In this document: piece by piece, positions 29,298-39,196 of the stretch
How positions within the stretch are numbered: position 1 is the first letter of the stretch
Layout: every line of letters begins with the position of its first letter
Assembly: GCF_001625565.1 (NCBI RefSeq)
Contig: NZ_AUXS01000016.1
Span: forward strand, 372,001 to 436,000
Source: Pseudoalteromonas luteoviolacea NCIMB 1944
Lineage (GTDB): Bacteria; Pseudomonadota; Gammaproteobacteria; Enterobacterales; Alteromonadaceae
Direction of reading: 5' to 3'
Length of the DNA stretch: 64,000 nt
Notes under the pieces: model-generated
Told to the model about the DNA's origin: nothing
Database searches by the model: none
The model's input: the letters and a program-made list of their open reading frames with translations, nothing else
Translations under genes and position numbers: made by a program

Positions 29298-31325
29298 ATG
29301 AAAAAGCGCCTGATCTGCACGGTTATAACAGCAGCAATTGCTTGGCAAGGGCACGCACAATCGGATCAAACGATGGAGCATATTGAGGTAATTGCGCCAA
29401 TGCATAGCCCACTCGATATTAAAACAGACCCCAAGGCAACCAGACAACCGCTCCCAGCGCAAGATGGTGCAGATCTGTTATCGAGTATTGCTGGATTTTC
29501 GTTAGTGAAAAAAGGCGGCGCAAGCAGCGACCCTGTATTTAGGGGAATGGCAGGATCACGTATTAACATCATCACAGATGGTGGCGTTACACTTGGCGGC
29601 TGCGGTGGCAGAATGGACCCACCTACCGCATATATCACACCACAAACATATGACACCCTAACGGTTATCAAAGGTCCACAAACTGTCTTATATGGACCGG
29701 GAAATAGTGCTGCAACAGTTGTCTTCGAGCGCGAATCAGAACGCCTATTAGAAAGAGGTACAACTGGCTTTATTAACACTACAATCGGCGCTTTTGGTAA
29801 ACGCGTCTTAAATAGTGATATAAAAACGGGTACGCAAGATTATTTTGCTCGAGTGGCTGCCAGCTATAGTGAAGCCGACGACTATCAAGATGGTGATGGC
29901 ACGCACATACATTCAGCATATGAGAAATGGAATGTAGATTCACAATTTGCCTACACCCCTGACGACTCGACTTTGTATAGTGTCAGTATTGGCCGCAGTG
30001 ACGGCGAGGTAGCGTATGCCGACAGAATGATGGACGGCAGCCTTTTTGACCGCACGCAAGTCGCTTTGCAAATGACAAAAAGTGAACTAGATGGCTTTGT
30101 CACCAGTATCGAAGCCAATGTGTTTTTCAACGACATAGATCACATCATGGACAACCACAGCTTGCGCCAGTTTATGCCAAACATGATGATGAAAACCCCG
30201 GTTTCCTCAAATCCTGACAGGCGTACTTGGGGAGGAAAAATCCTCTTAAACTCTCAATTAAATGATCAGATAAGTTTGGCTTACGGATTAGATCACCAAC
30301 AAAATCGTCATCGACTTAGGATCAGCCGAGATCTCGTCAATATGCCCATTGAATCATTGGTACGATTGGAGACCGCCGAATTCGAGCAAACAGGCTTATT
30401 CGCTGAAGCTGAATATAACCTTGGGCAAAGCAGCCAATGGGTAAGTGGTTTACGAATTGACAGCTGGGAAGCCATAGACAGACGCCAAACTCGCTCTGTT
30501 ATGATGCAAGTTGTACCGAACCCGACCGCTGATCTCTCGCGAGATGACACATTGATCAGCGGCTTTACTCGTTATCAAGCGCAATCTAAAAACAGCAGTT
30601 ACTACATAGGTGTCGGCCGAACAGAACGTTTTCCAGACTATTGGGAGCTGATGGGAGGCGGTCGCGGTGGAGTTAATAGCCCTAGCGCATTTTTAGTCGA
30701 CCATGAGACAACGAACCAGCTAGATATTGGCTGGCTTGGTCAATCAAAGTCCGTTACTCACTCAGTCTCCGTTTTTATCAATCGTATCGACAATTACCTG
30801 CTCACAGACAACCTATATGAAAAAATGGGGATGACCAGCAAAGTAACGCGAAATATAGACGCACAAACTTATGGCTTTGAAGCTGAAAGTCGCTACAACG
30901 TGAATAAAAACCTCGTGACCACCGCAAGCATCAACTATGTCAAAGGTGAAAATCGCACTGATGATATTGCACTTGCCCAGCAACCCCCTTTGCAAGTTCG
31001 CTTTGCACTCAGTTATATCAAAGGCAAGTGGCAGTTTGGCAGTTTGTGGCGAATCGTTCAAAAACAGCACCGTGTTGCCATTGGCCAAGGTAACATTGCA
31101 GGTCAAGATGTCTCAGAAAGCCACGGATTTGGTACGCTAGCACTAAATATGTCGTACTCTCACTACGATGATCTCGTCTTTAATTTGGGTGTCGACAATG
31201 TGTTTGATAAAACCTATGCCGAGCACTTGAGCCGGTCCGGTACAATGGTAAGTGGTTACCCACAAACAACCAAAGTCAATGAAGCTGGTAGGACACTTTG
31301 GCTCAATATGAACTGGAAATTTTAG
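29298..31325 (+). CDS. TonB-dependent receptor, copper-receptor (OprC/NosA) type
   Basis: This is an outer-membrane beta-barrel receptor driven by TonB. The 675-residue protein has a signal peptide (MKKRLICTVITAAIAWQGHA, cleaved before QSD). A plug domain starts at MEHIEVIAPM, and a 22-strand barrel ends in LNMNWKF with the terminal Phe. The plug segment GGVTLGGCGGRMDPPTAYI and the barrel segment MPNMMMKTPV are Met-rich and Cys-containing, as in copper-linked receptors of the OprC/NosA group. I chose the ATG at 29298 because GAGG lies upstream and the signal peptide begins there. The FNR-like box upstream fits the anaerobic control known for this group. The substrate is an inference from family. 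Confidence 0.8.
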   Translation: MKKRLICTVITAAIAWQGHAQSDQTMEHIEVIAPMHSPLDIKTDPKATRQPLPAQDGADLLSSIAGFSLVKKGGASSDPVFRGMAGSRINIITDGGVTLGGCGGRMDPPTAYITPQTYDTLTVIKGPQTVLYGPGNSAATVVFERESERLLERGTTGFINTTIGAFGKRVLNSDIKTGTQDYFARVAASYSEADDYQDGDGTHIHSAYEKWNVDSQFAYTPDDSTLYSVSIGRSDGEVAYADRMMDGSLFDRTQVALQMTKSELDGFVTSIEANVFFNDIDHIMDNHSLRQFMPNMMMKTPVSSNPDRRTWGGKILLNSQLNDQISLAYGLDHQQNRHRLRISRDLVNMPIESLVRLETAEFEQTGLFAEAEYNLGQSSQWVSGLRIDSWEAIDRRQTRSVMMQVVPNPTADLSRDDTLISGFTRYQAQSKNSSYYIGVGRTERFPDYWELMGGGRGGVNSPSAFLVDHETTNQLDIGWLGQSKSVTHSVSVFINRIDNYLLTDNLYEKMGMTSKVTRNIDAQTYGFEAESRYNVNKNLVTTASINYVKGENRTDDIALAQQPPLQVRFALSYIKGKWQFGSLWRIVQKQHRVAIGQGNIAGQDVSESHGFGTLALNMSYSHYDDLVFNLGVDNVFDKTYAEHLSRSGTMVSGYPQTTKVNEAGRTLWLNMNWKF

Positions 31326-31349
31326 AAAGTAACCATCTGAAAAAAATAA

Positions 31350-31376
31350 AAAAAGCCAGCTAACGCTGGCTTTTTT
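31350..31376. terminator. Bidirectional terminator between the TonB receptor and mlaA
   Basis: The stem GCCAGC/GCTGGC (31355-31360 with 31365-31370, loop TAAC) has A-runs on the left and T6 on the right, so it serves both converging genes. Confidence 0.9.
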
Positions 31377-31387
31377 ATACGCATGAC

Positions 31388-32119
31388 TTAAAGGTTTTCT
31401 AAGAAGTCATCATCGAAGTCTTCCGGCTCTTCCTCCATAGGAGGGTTGCCATCATGGAGTTCATAAAGTTGCCTTTGAAAATACACATCTTTTAAAAAGG
31501 TGTACGGATCCAAAGACTCATTTAGTAACTTCTCTTGCGACATCAGTGATGCACGCGCCTCTACCGCTCTCAATGCAAACACAATTAACGTTTGCGGTGT
31601 CGTCAAAGCGATTTCAGGTAATACAAGGTTGTCTACCAAATCACCCGCTGTATTGCGAACGGTAGAAGGGCCCATTGCTGGTAACATTAAATACGCACCG
31701 TCACCCACTCCCCACACACCAAGAGTTTGACCAAAGTCTTCATCTTTATGCTCAAGGCCTATTTCTTTGGCAACATCAAACAGACCTAAAACACCTACTG
31801 TTGAATTGATCAAGAAACGTGCAACATTGATACCTGCATCACCGGGTTTTCCCTGTAATGCGGCATTTATAGCGTCAGTAGGCGCTGCAATATTGGTAGT
31901 AAAGTTTACAATGCTACTGCGCACGGGTGTTGGTGTAATTGCGACATACCCTTTCGCAGCTGGGCGCAAAATATAGGCATCAAGCACATCCATATTGAAG
32001 TCATAGATGGGCCTATTCATTGATTGCAACGGATCACGGGGATCTTGTTTCACCTCGGGGACCTGCGCACAGCCAACGAGCATGAACGCAAGCGCTGCAC
32101 CGACAATTTTTTTATACAT
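31388..32119 (-). CDS. mlaA: Outer-membrane lipoprotein MlaA (VacJ)
   Basis: MlaA sits in the outer membrane with porins and extracts misplaced phospholipids from the outer leaflet for the Mla retrograde pathway. The 243-residue protein has a lipoprotein signal (MYKKIVGAALAFMLVGC, lipobox LVGC). It then has DPRDPLQSMNRPIYDFNMDVLDAYILRPAAKGY, the family opening, and NFTTNIAAPTDAINAALQGKP. An acidic tail (MEEEPEDFDDDFLENL) ends the chain. It starts immediately after the ccmI stop, so it may be transcribed with the ccm operon. No other mla genes are near. Confidence 0.93.
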   Translation of the reverse strand: MYKKIVGAALAFMLVGCAQVPEVKQDPRDPLQSMNRPIYDFNMDVLDAYILRPAAKGYVAITPTPVRSSIVNFTTNIAAPTDAINAALQGKPGDAGINVARFLINSTVGVLGLFDVAKEIGLEHKDEDFGQTLGVWGVGDGAYLMLPAMGPSTVRNTAGDLVDNLVLPEIALTTPQTLIVFALRAVEARASLMSQEKLLNESLDPYTFLKDVYFQRQLYELHDGNPPMEEEPEDFDDDFLENL

Positions 32120-33394
32120 TTAGCTTCCTGTGCTGGTTATAACACGACTTATAGTGACACTAACCTGTTGACGCAAATCCTTATTCAGCGTGATCACATC
32201 AGAATGTCCTTCAAGCTCACCAGCTTGTGTCATAACCGAGTCATCAACCGAGATACGCGCCGTTATCACAACTTCATCGAAATTGGACAACTTCAGATCT
32301 GGCAACATTGCCATACTATCATTCAAAGTGACATCTAAAGGCAAGTTAAAAACTGTAAGTTTTTGCACTGCAAGTGGCATTCTTGGTCCGTTTGCTGCTT
32401 TTGCAAACACAAACAAAGTCGCATTGTCGGGTAATTGAGCTTTTAACTTATCATCAAGGTAAACACGCACACTTAATTCAGGGCCCGCGGCACCTATCGG
32501 TGAAGCACTTTCGCCGAGCTTTTTAGTAACTTCATCGATGCGTTGTTTGATCATGTTATAGCGCGGGTCGTTAGGTTGCACTGTTGTCAATAAAAGCTCA
32601 AAAGCTGACTTTGCTTCCAACCAGTCTTCCCGTTGATACGCAATTAAAGCTAGTAGCGACACGGCATCAATATTCTGCGGGTCCTTTCTCAATACGCTCG
32701 AAAGCATTCTTGCGGCACGATTAACGCTCGACTCAGATCCCTCGATCAACAGTGCCTGGCTGTAGTTAACTAACACATTATGGTTATCTGGTTGCATAGC
32801 CAGCGCTTTATCAAATGCTTGCATCGCCATTTCGTAGTCATTCAATGACATCGCAACACGGCCTAATAACATCCACGCAACAGCATCATCGCCACTGTTT
32901 GCTAATTTAGTGCGTAGCCCCAATGCAAAAGCTTGTAGCTCATTCGCTGATAGCGGTTCGCCTGTTTGCAACACGGCTCTTTCACCATATTCTGGCAACT
33001 TTTCAACGGCTTTTTGCCAATTGGCAATTTGCTGATGACTGCCAGTAAAATAGTAAAAGACACTGCTGACAACAAGCGTAAACGCAATGCCCGTCGCTCC
33101 AAGTACCAAGTTGTTGCCGCGAGTGTCCAGAGTTTGCTCAGGTGATAGCTCATTAAGCAATCGCCTTTTTAACTCGATAACAGACTCTTCAAAATCAGTT
33201 TTTCCAATACGCTGGTTTTCTAGTTCGACCTTTAGTTCATCTAATCTTTGATGATAAATATCAATACGCTGCGCATTGGCATCATGATCAACTGACACAA
33301 CCTTTTCTTTTCGTAAAAAGGGCACAACCACAAATAGGCAACTCAAAACTGCCAATAGGGCAAATATTCCCCACATTTGTGTTAATTCAATCAT
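32120..33394 (-). CDS. ccmI: Cytochrome c maturation protein CcmI
   Basis: CcmI presents apocytochrome c to the CcmF/CcmH heme ligation complex. The 424-residue protein has an N-terminal membrane helix, a cytoplasmic coiled-coil loop (VDHDANAQRIDIYHQRLDELKVELE), and a second membrane helix near residue 105. Its periplasmic TPR repeats include VAWMLLGRVAMSLNDYEMAMQAFDKAL. The C-terminal beta-rich region (about residues 300-424) is the part that binds apocytochrome in other species. The start overlaps ccmH by 4 nt. It is the last gene of the ccm block. Confidence 0.93.
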   Translation of the reverse strand: MIELTQMWGIFALLAVLSCLFVVVPFLRKEKVVSVDHDANAQRIDIYHQRLDELKVELENQRIGKTDFEESVIELKRRLLNELSPEQTLDTRGNNLVLGATGIAFTLVVSSVFYYFTGSHQQIANWQKAVEKLPEYGERAVLQTGEPLSANELQAFALGLRTKLANSGDDAVAWMLLGRVAMSLNDYEMAMQAFDKALAMQPDNHNVLVNYSQALLIEGSESSVNRAARMLSSVLRKDPQNIDAVSLLALIAYQREDWLEAKSAFELLLTTVQPNDPRYNMIKQRIDEVTKKLGESASPIGAAGPELSVRVYLDDKLKAQLPDNATLFVFAKAANGPRMPLAVQKLTVFNLPLDVTLNDSMAMLPDLKLSNFDEVVITARISVDDSVMTQAGELEGHSDVITLNKDLRQQVSVTISRVITSTGS

Positions 33395-33867
33395 TGATGA
33401 CGCTCCTTACGCTGATATTGCGCTATCAACTTTTCTAGCTGCTTCTCCTCTTGCACACTCCACTGCTGTTTTTTTGCCGCTTTCTTTTGTCTAAATACAA
33501 TAAAGCCAAAGCCCAAAACAACAATTATGACAGGTAAAACCCAAAGGATTATAGTCGCAGGCGTGACAGGAGGCTGGTAGTGCACAAAATAACCGTATCT
33601 ATCAATCATATAATCAATTATTTCTTGCTTCGAGTTCCCTTCATGAACCAATGACAGCACTTTGTCCCGCAGATCTTTGGCGACCACGGCATCGGAGTCC
33701 GCTATATTTTGATTCTGACACTTAGGGCAACGCAGCTCCAATGTGAGCTCTTTAAATGTTTGCGCTTGCGCCGCATTTTTAAATTCGTATTGATCTTCTG
33801 CCGCATTAACCACCACGGTACTAGAAAATAACAACACAATCATAAGGATCACAGTTCTAATTTTCAT
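33391..33867 (-). CDS. ccmH: Cytochrome c maturation protein CcmH
   Basis: CcmH is a membrane-anchored periplasmic thiol protein that reduces or holds the apocytochrome CXXCH motif during heme attachment. The 158-residue protein has a signal peptide, the active-site sequence LRCPKCQNQNIADSDA near residues 46-61, and a membrane helix near residues 103-125. A charged cytoplasmic tail follows. The single CcmH domain without TPRs agrees with a separate ccmI gene. It overlaps ccmI and meets ccmG at one base. Confidence 0.94.
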   Translation of the reverse strand: MKIRTVILMIVLLFSSTVVVNAAEDQYEFKNAAQAQTFKELTLELRCPKCQNQNIADSDAVVAKDLRDKVLSLVHEGNSKQEIIDYMIDRYGYFVHYQPPVTPATIILWVLPVIIVVLGFGFIVFRQKKAAKKQQWSVQEEKQLEKLIAQYQRKERHQ

Positions 33868-34436
33868 TACTGTATCTCCTCTAGAACAGGTAGAAACTTA
33901 CTACGCCAGACTCTTTGGTTAATGTCCCCAGTATGATGCAATAAGATGGTGCCTTGTTTATCCACTAGAAAAGTTTCAGGTGCGCCAGATACACCCAAGT
34001 CCAATGCCAAGCTGCGTTCCAAATCAAGTATATTAAATTGATATGGGTTGCCCGCCCGGCCAAGCATTGTCTGTACTTCATCTCTCAAGGCGTGAATATC
34101 AAAGTGATCGCCAAAGTCAGGATCATAGGCTTGCTCGTAATACAAACCGACAATTTTAACCCCCTGCTCACGCAGCCTAGTTAGATAACCCAGCTCCGCA
34201 ATACAAGTTGGACACCAAGTACCCCAGACATTCATTAAGTACACTTCACCCAACAACTCTTTTTCTGTCCAGCGAGTTTGCTCATCCATTAAATCTGGTA
34301 AATTAAAACTCGGCATAGTTTGCCCAAGGCGACCGGTTTGCAATTCTCTTGGGTTGCCAAAAAGCCCTTGATAAAGAAACACACATAACAATACAAAAAT
34401 CAAAAATGGCAAAAAGCCCAGTATTTTTCGATTCAT
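33867..34436 (-). CDS. ccmG: Thiol:disulfide oxidoreductase CcmG (DsbE)
   Basis: CcmG is a membrane-anchored thioredoxin-like protein that passes electrons from DsbD to the apocytochrome or CcmH. The 189-residue protein has an N-terminal membrane helix, then VYLMNVWGTWCPTCIAELGYL with the CPTC active site. The cis-proline region is GVSGAPETFLVDKQG. It overlaps ccmF by 4 nt and ccmH by one base. Confidence 0.95.
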   Translation of the reverse strand: MNRKILGFLPFLIFVLLCVFLYQGLFGNPRELQTGRLGQTMPSFNLPDLMDEQTRWTEKELLGEVYLMNVWGTWCPTCIAELGYLTRLREQGVKIVGLYYEQAYDPDFGDHFDIHALRDEVQTMLGRAGNPYQFNILDLERSLALDLGVSGAPETFLVDKQGTILLHHTGDINQRVWRSKFLPVLEEIQ

Positions 34437-36391
34437 AGTGACTCCTGAGCGACTTTTTTAACACGACGACGGTAGCGTTTATCTGCAAGTACAATGAAGC
34501 CAGCCAGTGAAATTAAAATCCCCCCTAGCCACATCCAACGTACATAAGGCTTGTGATAAATGCGTAAAGACCAAGCACCTCGACTCATTTGCTCGCCCAG
34601 TGCCAAATACAAATCACGGAAAAAACCATCGTCAATCGCGGCTTCTGTCATAAATTGCATACCAATATCGTATAAACGTTTCTCTGCGTACAATTCAGTA
34701 ACCACATTTTCTTGTTTAAGCACCGTCACCACACCAGCATACCCGCTGTAGTTAGGTCCTCGGATCTCTTTCACACCCTCAAAACGGTATTGATATTCGT
34801 TCAGTGTTGCAATATCCCCGGGTTTCATAGCCACAGAACGCTCTACCGAATATGCAGAGGTCAGAGTGACGCCAGCAATAACAAATGCAAGCCCAACATG
34901 GCCCAATACCATTGCCCAATAACTGAGCCCTAGTCTCTTAAACCCCTCTGTTATAGAACTTTGCAAAGAGACTTTTTGTAACAAGTCTGCCGCAGTAGCA
35001 AATACAATCCACACAGCCAAAGCAGTCGCTACAAACGTTAACCCAGAGACCATGTCATAGCTGGAGAACAGCCATGCAGCGGTAGCCACCAAACTTAGGC
35101 CTATCGTTACCAACCACTTTTTAGCCATTGCTGACAACTTGTTCTGCTTCCATCTGAGCATTGGCGCAATTCCCAAAAGTAGCGCAAATGGCACAATGAT
35201 GATTGAAAACATTTGGTTAAAAAATGGTACACCTATAGAAATTGACCCTAAGCCCAACTCTTTATGGATCATCGGCAGTAAAGTACCAAGCAGTACAATC
35301 AGAGTCGCAACGACCAAGAAGATATTATTCAGCCACAGTGCAACTTCTCGAGAGACAAAACGATAACGTCCTTCACTATGAACCTGAGACACTCGAGCAG
35401 CATACAGTGCTAAGCTGCCACCGACGACAACAGCAAGGAATGACAGAATATATAAACCTCTATCAGGGTCCGTTGCAAAAGCATGTACAGAAACAATGAT
35501 CCCTGATCGAACAATAAAGGTGCCCAATAAACACAAACTAAATGCCGCAATGGCGAGCAATACCGTCCATGATTTGAACACACCGCGTTTTTCCGTCGCG
35601 GCCAAAGAATGCAATAGCGCGGTAGCCACAAGCCAGGGCATCAAAGAGGCGTTCTCTACAGGATCCCAAAACCACCAGCCTCCCCAGCCTAACTCTGCAT
35701 ATGCCCACCAGCTTCCTATCGTTATACCCAAGGTAAGAAAGGCCCATGCAACCATTGTCCATGGACGCGACCACTTAGCCCAAGTGTTGTCCAGTTTGCC
35801 AGTCAGCAAAGCCGCAATGGCAAAAGAAAATGATACGGAAAGACCTACATACCCCATATAGAGTAAAGGTGGATGAATGATCATACCAGGGTCTTGAAGT
35901 AGCGGGTTTAAGTCTCGGCCTTCTACTGGGAAGTATGGCAGCAAGCGCTCAAATGGGCTCGACATCCACAGGGTGTATAGCATAAAACCAACCCCTAAAA
36001 AGCCAAGTACGCCCAATACTCTGGCTCTTAGCACCCAAGGTAAGGATTTAGACATCATTGCAACCAGTGCTGTCCAACTAGATTGCATCACAAGCCACAA
36101 CAAAATGGCGCCTTCGTGCCCACCCCAAGTCGAAGTAACTTTGTAATACCATGGAAGAGTACTACTGGAATGGTGAGCAACATATGCCACCGTGAAATCA
36201 TCTGTGAGGGTAACGTAGATCAAAACCCCAAATGAAAAAAGTACAAATAAACACTGCCCTAATGCCAACGCAGGTGCAGCTCGCATTAATCTCAAGTTAC
36301 CCGTGTATGCCCCCCACAAGGGAAAAATACACAGTAAGAGGCTTAACGCCATAGCTAAAACTAGAGCGAAATATCCTATTTCTGGGACCAT
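34433..36391 (-). CDS. ccmF: Heme lyase subunit CcmF
   Basis: CcmF is the multi-span membrane protein that, with CcmH and CcmI, takes heme from CcmE and attaches it to apocytochrome c. The 652-residue protein has about 15 membrane helices. The tryptophan-rich WWD domain is GWGGWWFWDPVENASLMPW near residue 235, flanked by conserved histidines such as TWGGHEGAILLW and MIIHPPLLYMGYVG. It is co-transcribed with ccmE upstream and ccmG downstream. Confidence 0.97.
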   Translation of the reverse strand: MVPEIGYFALVLAMALSLLLCIFPLWGAYTGNLRLMRAAPALALGQCLFVLFSFGVLIYVTLTDDFTVAYVAHHSSSTLPWYYKVTSTWGGHEGAILLWLVMQSSWTALVAMMSKSLPWVLRARVLGVLGFLGVGFMLYTLWMSSPFERLLPYFPVEGRDLNPLLQDPGMIIHPPLLYMGYVGLSVSFSFAIAALLTGKLDNTWAKWSRPWTMVAWAFLTLGITIGSWWAYAELGWGGWWFWDPVENASLMPWLVATALLHSLAATEKRGVFKSWTVLLAIAAFSLCLLGTFIVRSGIIVSVHAFATDPDRGLYILSFLAVVVGGSLALYAARVSQVHSEGRYRFVSREVALWLNNIFLVVATLIVLLGTLLPMIHKELGLGSISIGVPFFNQMFSIIIVPFALLLGIAPMLRWKQNKLSAMAKKWLVTIGLSLVATAAWLFSSYDMVSGLTFVATALAVWIVFATAADLLQKVSLQSSITEGFKRLGLSYWAMVLGHVGLAFVIAGVTLTSAYSVERSVAMKPGDIATLNEYQYRFEGVKEIRGPNYSGYAGVVTVLKQENVVTELYAEKRLYDIGMQFMTEAAIDDGFFRDLYLALGEQMSRGAWSLRIYHKPYVRWMWLGGILISLAGFIVLADKRYRRRVKKVAQESL

Positions 36392-36392
36392 A

Positions 36393-36872
36393 CTAGTTCT
36401 CGCTATTTAAATTATATTTTGGTTTTTCGTGTTTGATCCCTTTGACTGCCTCAGCAACTTCTGAGGGCATGTACTCCTCATCATGCTTTGCCAGTACTTC
36501 AAAGGCTTCAATAACGTCTGACTCTATTAGAGTCCCCTGAGCAACGATCCCCTGCCCTTCACGGAACAAATCAGGTAAAATTCCCTGATATCGAATAGTC
36601 ACCAAAGGCCCTGTATCTATCAGCTTAAACTCTACATCTAAGGATGTTTCGTCACGCACAACCGAACCTGGCACCACCATACCGCCAATACGCAGTTTCT
36701 GCCCTATTTCAGGTTTCTCATTTTCAGGCCCCTTACCATTAACTAGCTCACTCGGGGTATAAAACAGATTAATGTTCTCTTGCAACGCATATAACGTAAG
36801 ACCAACTGCTGAACCGATTCCAAAAATAACCGCCAATACAGTAAACATACGTTTTTTTCGTCTTGGATTCAT
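36393..36872 (-). CDS. ccmE: Heme chaperone CcmE
   Basis: CcmE binds heme covalently in the periplasm and hands it to CcmF. The 159-residue protein has an N-terminal membrane anchor and an OB-fold domain ([16 protein letters not shown]). The heme-attaching histidine is His130, in [11 protein letters not shown], the same number as in E. coli. Tyr134 of the same motif is also conserved. The start overlaps ccmD by 4 nt. Confidence 0.97.
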   Translation of the reverse strand: MNPRRKKRMFTVLAVIFGIGSAVGLTLYALQENINLFYTPSELVNGKGPENEKPEIGQKLRIGGMVVPGSVVRDETSLDVEFKLIDTGPLVTIRYQGILPDLFREGQGIVAQGTLIESDVIEAFEVLAKHDEEYMPSEVAEAVKGIKHEKPKYNLNSEN

Positions 36873-37081
36873 ACTTGCGCCTCCAATTCTTTGGCCTTTT
36901 TAATACGTTCTTCTCTGGCCATTTGGGACTTCACTTCTTGTTTTAATTTTTTATTTTCATAAAGTGAAGAGAATAACAAACCTAATATGATCCCTGCACA
37001 ACTTCCATAAGAAAGCCATACATAAAACCCATAACCGCCCATGGCGATAAAGTCGCTCAATGATTCAAACTGCATAATCAA
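36869..37081 (-). CDS. ccmD: Heme exporter subunit CcmD
   Basis: CcmD is a small membrane protein that stabilises the CcmABC complex and helps release heme-loaded CcmE. The 70-residue protein has one membrane helix (about residues 15-40, beginning [12 protein letters not shown]) followed by a charged helix. The MGGYGFYVW motif is typical. It overlaps both ccmC and ccmE by 4 nt, which supports it as real despite its size. Confidence 0.93.
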   Translation of the reverse strand: MIMQFESLSDFIAMGGYGFYVWLSYGSCAGIILGLLFSSLYENKKLKQEVKSQMAREERIKKAKELEAQV

Positions 37082-37815
37082 CCTCGACTAACTAATTGAC
37101 GGACCCAAGGGCGATGCTTCTCAACCTGCACAATTTCATTTTTAAGGCGGATCAGAGAAAGCGCGCCTACCAAGGCTGCAAAACCTAGAATATTGATCAA
37201 CAACGGCCACAGCATAGTAGGGTCAATAGCCGATGTATCAAACTTAGTGATGGTCGCTCCTTGATGCAATGTGTTCCACCACTCCACCGAAAAATGGATG
37301 ATAGGTAGGTTAACTACGCCAACAATTGCCAAAATACAAGCAGCCTTGCCCCCTGCTTTTTTATCTTCAAAGGCGTGAAACAAAGACAGCACACCCAGAT
37401 ACAAGAACAACAAAATTAACTCCGATGTGAGCCTTGCATCCCATACCCACCAAGCTCCCCACATAGGTTTGCCCCACGCAGATCCAGTGATCAATGCGAT
37501 GGCAGTCATTGCAGCGCCTACCGGAGCAATCGCAATCACTGCAAGTTCTGCATTACGCAACTGCCAAACCAACGCAATAATGGCCGCAATGGCCATTGAA
37601 GAATATGCCCCCATAGACAAAATAGCCGACGGCACATGGATAAAGATAATCCGGTAACTATCCTTTTGTTGGTAATCCGCAGGAGCATAAGCAAGCCCCC
37701 AGACCCATCCAACGACAATACATAGCACGGACACCACGGCAAAGTACGGAAGCAAGGTGTTACACAACTGGTAAGCACGCTCCGCTTTGGCATAAGGATG
37801 TAACCACTTCCACAT
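37078..37815 (-). CDS. ccmC: Heme export/handling protein CcmC
   Basis: CcmC loads heme onto CcmE at the periplasmic face of the inner membrane. The 245-residue protein has six membrane helices. The WWD motif is GKPMWGAWWVWDARLTSELILLF-type sequence near residue 120, with flanking His residues in IFIHVPSA and HFSVEWWNTLHQG. It lies 1 nt after ccmB and overlaps ccmD. Confidence 0.97.
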   Translation of the reverse strand: MWKWLHPYAKAERAYQLCNTLLPYFAVVSVLCIVVGWVWGLAYAPADYQQKDSYRIIFIHVPSAILSMGAYSSMAIAAIIALVWQLRNAELAVIAIAPVGAAMTAIALITGSAWGKPMWGAWWVWDARLTSELILLFLYLGVLSLFHAFEDKKAGGKAACILAIVGVVNLPIIHFSVEWWNTLHQGATITKFDTSAIDPTMLWPLLINILGFAALVGALSLIRLKNEIVQVEKHRPWVRQLVSRG

Positions 37816-37816
37816 T

Positions 37817-38503
37817 TTAACTTACACTCACTCTTAAAGCTGACGATATAGCAATTGGTGCGGTGACAAAAGCGACGGCTAACATCGCACCAAGGATCGC
37901 AAGTTGTCCACTATATGCTAAAGACATTATGCTTGTATCAATAGCAGACGTTGCAAAAATTAATACCGGTATATACAGTGGCAAAACAAGTAAACTCATT
38001 AAAATACCACCTTTTTGCAGACCGACGGTCAGGCCTGCACCTATGGCACCAATAAAACTCAATAAAGGGGTGCCAATTAATAACGTTAATATAGTTGCAC
38101 CAAGTGCTTGTGATTCTAAATTCATCAACAAGGCAAATACTGGTGCCATGATCACCATGGGTAGCCCGGCTGTCGTCCAGTGAGCAGCCACCTTGGCTAA
38201 AACTGCTAACGACAATGGGTAGGGAGAAGCAATTAATTGCTCAAGTGATCCATCCATGTAATCATCACGAAAAATCTTATCTAACCCTAACATAGTTGAT
38301 AATAGTGCTGCGACCCAAATAATGCCTGGTGCCATTCGCGCCAATAACCCGGGTTCAGGTCCGATAGCTAGAGGAAAAAGGGTGATTACAATCAAGAAGA
38401 ATAATAGTGGGTTAACTATCTCGGCGCGCTGCCTAAATGCCAAAGTGAGGTCTTTTTTATATACCGTACAAAATAGAGTCCAATATGAGTTACTTACGTG
38501 CAT
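37817..38503 (-). CDS. ccmB: Heme exporter membrane subunit CcmB
   Basis: CcmB is the membrane component of the CcmAB ABC transporter, which releases holo-CcmE from CcmC. The 228-residue protein has six membrane segments. Typical sequence includes KKDLTLAFRQRAEIVNPLLFF near the N-terminus and FRDDYMDGSLEQLIASPYPL. It meets ccmA at one base and precedes ccmC. Confidence 0.96.
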   Translation of the reverse strand: MHVSNSYWTLFCTVYKKDLTLAFRQRAEIVNPLLFFLIVITLFPLAIGPEPGLLARMAPGIIWVAALLSTMLGLDKIFRDDYMDGSLEQLIASPYPLSLAVLAKVAAHWTTAGLPMVIMAPVFALLMNLESQALGATILTLLIGTPLLSFIGAIGAGLTVGLQKGGILMSLLVLPLYIPVLIFATSAIDTSIMSLAYSGQLAILGAMLAVAFVTAPIAISSALRVSVS

Positions 38504-39126
38504 CAGTGACGGTACTCCAAAACCAAGGTCTGTAATGAAGCAAATGTATCTGTCAAATCTTGATGAGTTGTTAACAAAATTGCGCCTCCCTTGTCTAAAT
38601 GTTGCTGAAATCGGGATTGCAACATGGCGACCCCCTTCTTATCAAGGGCGGTAAAAGGTTCATCCAAGATCCACAATTTAGCGTCATTAAGCCATAACCG
38701 AACCAAGGCAACACGTCTTTGCTGTCCAGCAGATAAGGTTCGCACAGGGACATCTTCAAGACCGACCAAACCAAGTTTGCCTAAGAGGGAATAAATTTCC
38801 GTTTCGGTACTAGTATAACCATGAACGCTAAGCCAATGGGTGACATTTTCGTAGGCGGTAAGCTGCTGATTGACACCTGTTTTATGGCCAATAAAGAGTA
38901 ATGACTGGGCATACCCATCGTAATCTTCGTCAATATTTTTCATATTAAACAAAACGTTACCACCATCAGGTTGAGAGAAACCGGCTATGATTCTCAACAG
39001 TGACGTTTTCCCTGCACCATTTGGGCCTTCTATTTGCATGATTTGACCAGATAACAATGAAAAGTTAAGTGATTCGAACAAACAACGGTCTTGTTTGATA
39101 CAAGTTAAAGCCTTAATCTCTAGCAA
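38503..39126 (-). CDS. ccmA: Heme exporter ATP-binding subunit CcmA
   Basis: CcmA is the ATPase of the CcmAB transporter. The 207-residue protein has Walker A GPNGAGKTS near residue 35, the ABC signature LSAGQQRR, Walker B LWILDEPFTALD, and the switch His in LLTTHQD. The start appears to be TTG (39124-39126), because an in-frame stop lies two codons upstream and no ATG is available before the conserved region. It heads the ccmABCDEFGHI operon and is divergent from the FliK-like gene. Confidence 0.95.
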   Translation of the reverse strand: MLEIKALTCIKQDRCLFESLNFSLLSGQIMQIEGPNGAGKTSLLRIIAGFSQPDGGNVLFNMKNIDEDYDGYAQSLLFIGHKTGVNQQLTAYENVTHWLSVHGYTSTETEIYSLLGKLGLVGLEDVPVRTLSAGQQRRVALVRLWLNDAKLWILDEPFTALDKKGVAMLQSRFQQHLDKGGAILLTTHQDLTDTFASLQTLVLEYRH

Positions 39127-39172
39127 AATTTGTTATTCTCACGACCCCAAAAGTGGGCGTAAGTCTATCATA

Positions 39173-39196
39173 GTGATATGGTAATACGTATATCAC
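39173..39196. promoter_or_regulatory. Inverted repeat between ccmA and the FliK-like gene
   Basis: GTGATAT and ATATCAC are separated by 10 bp, in the 105-bp gap between two divergent genes. On the ccmA side a TATGAT -10-like hexamer lies next to it. The symmetry suggests a dimeric regulator site, but no family can be assigned by eye. Confidence 0.35.
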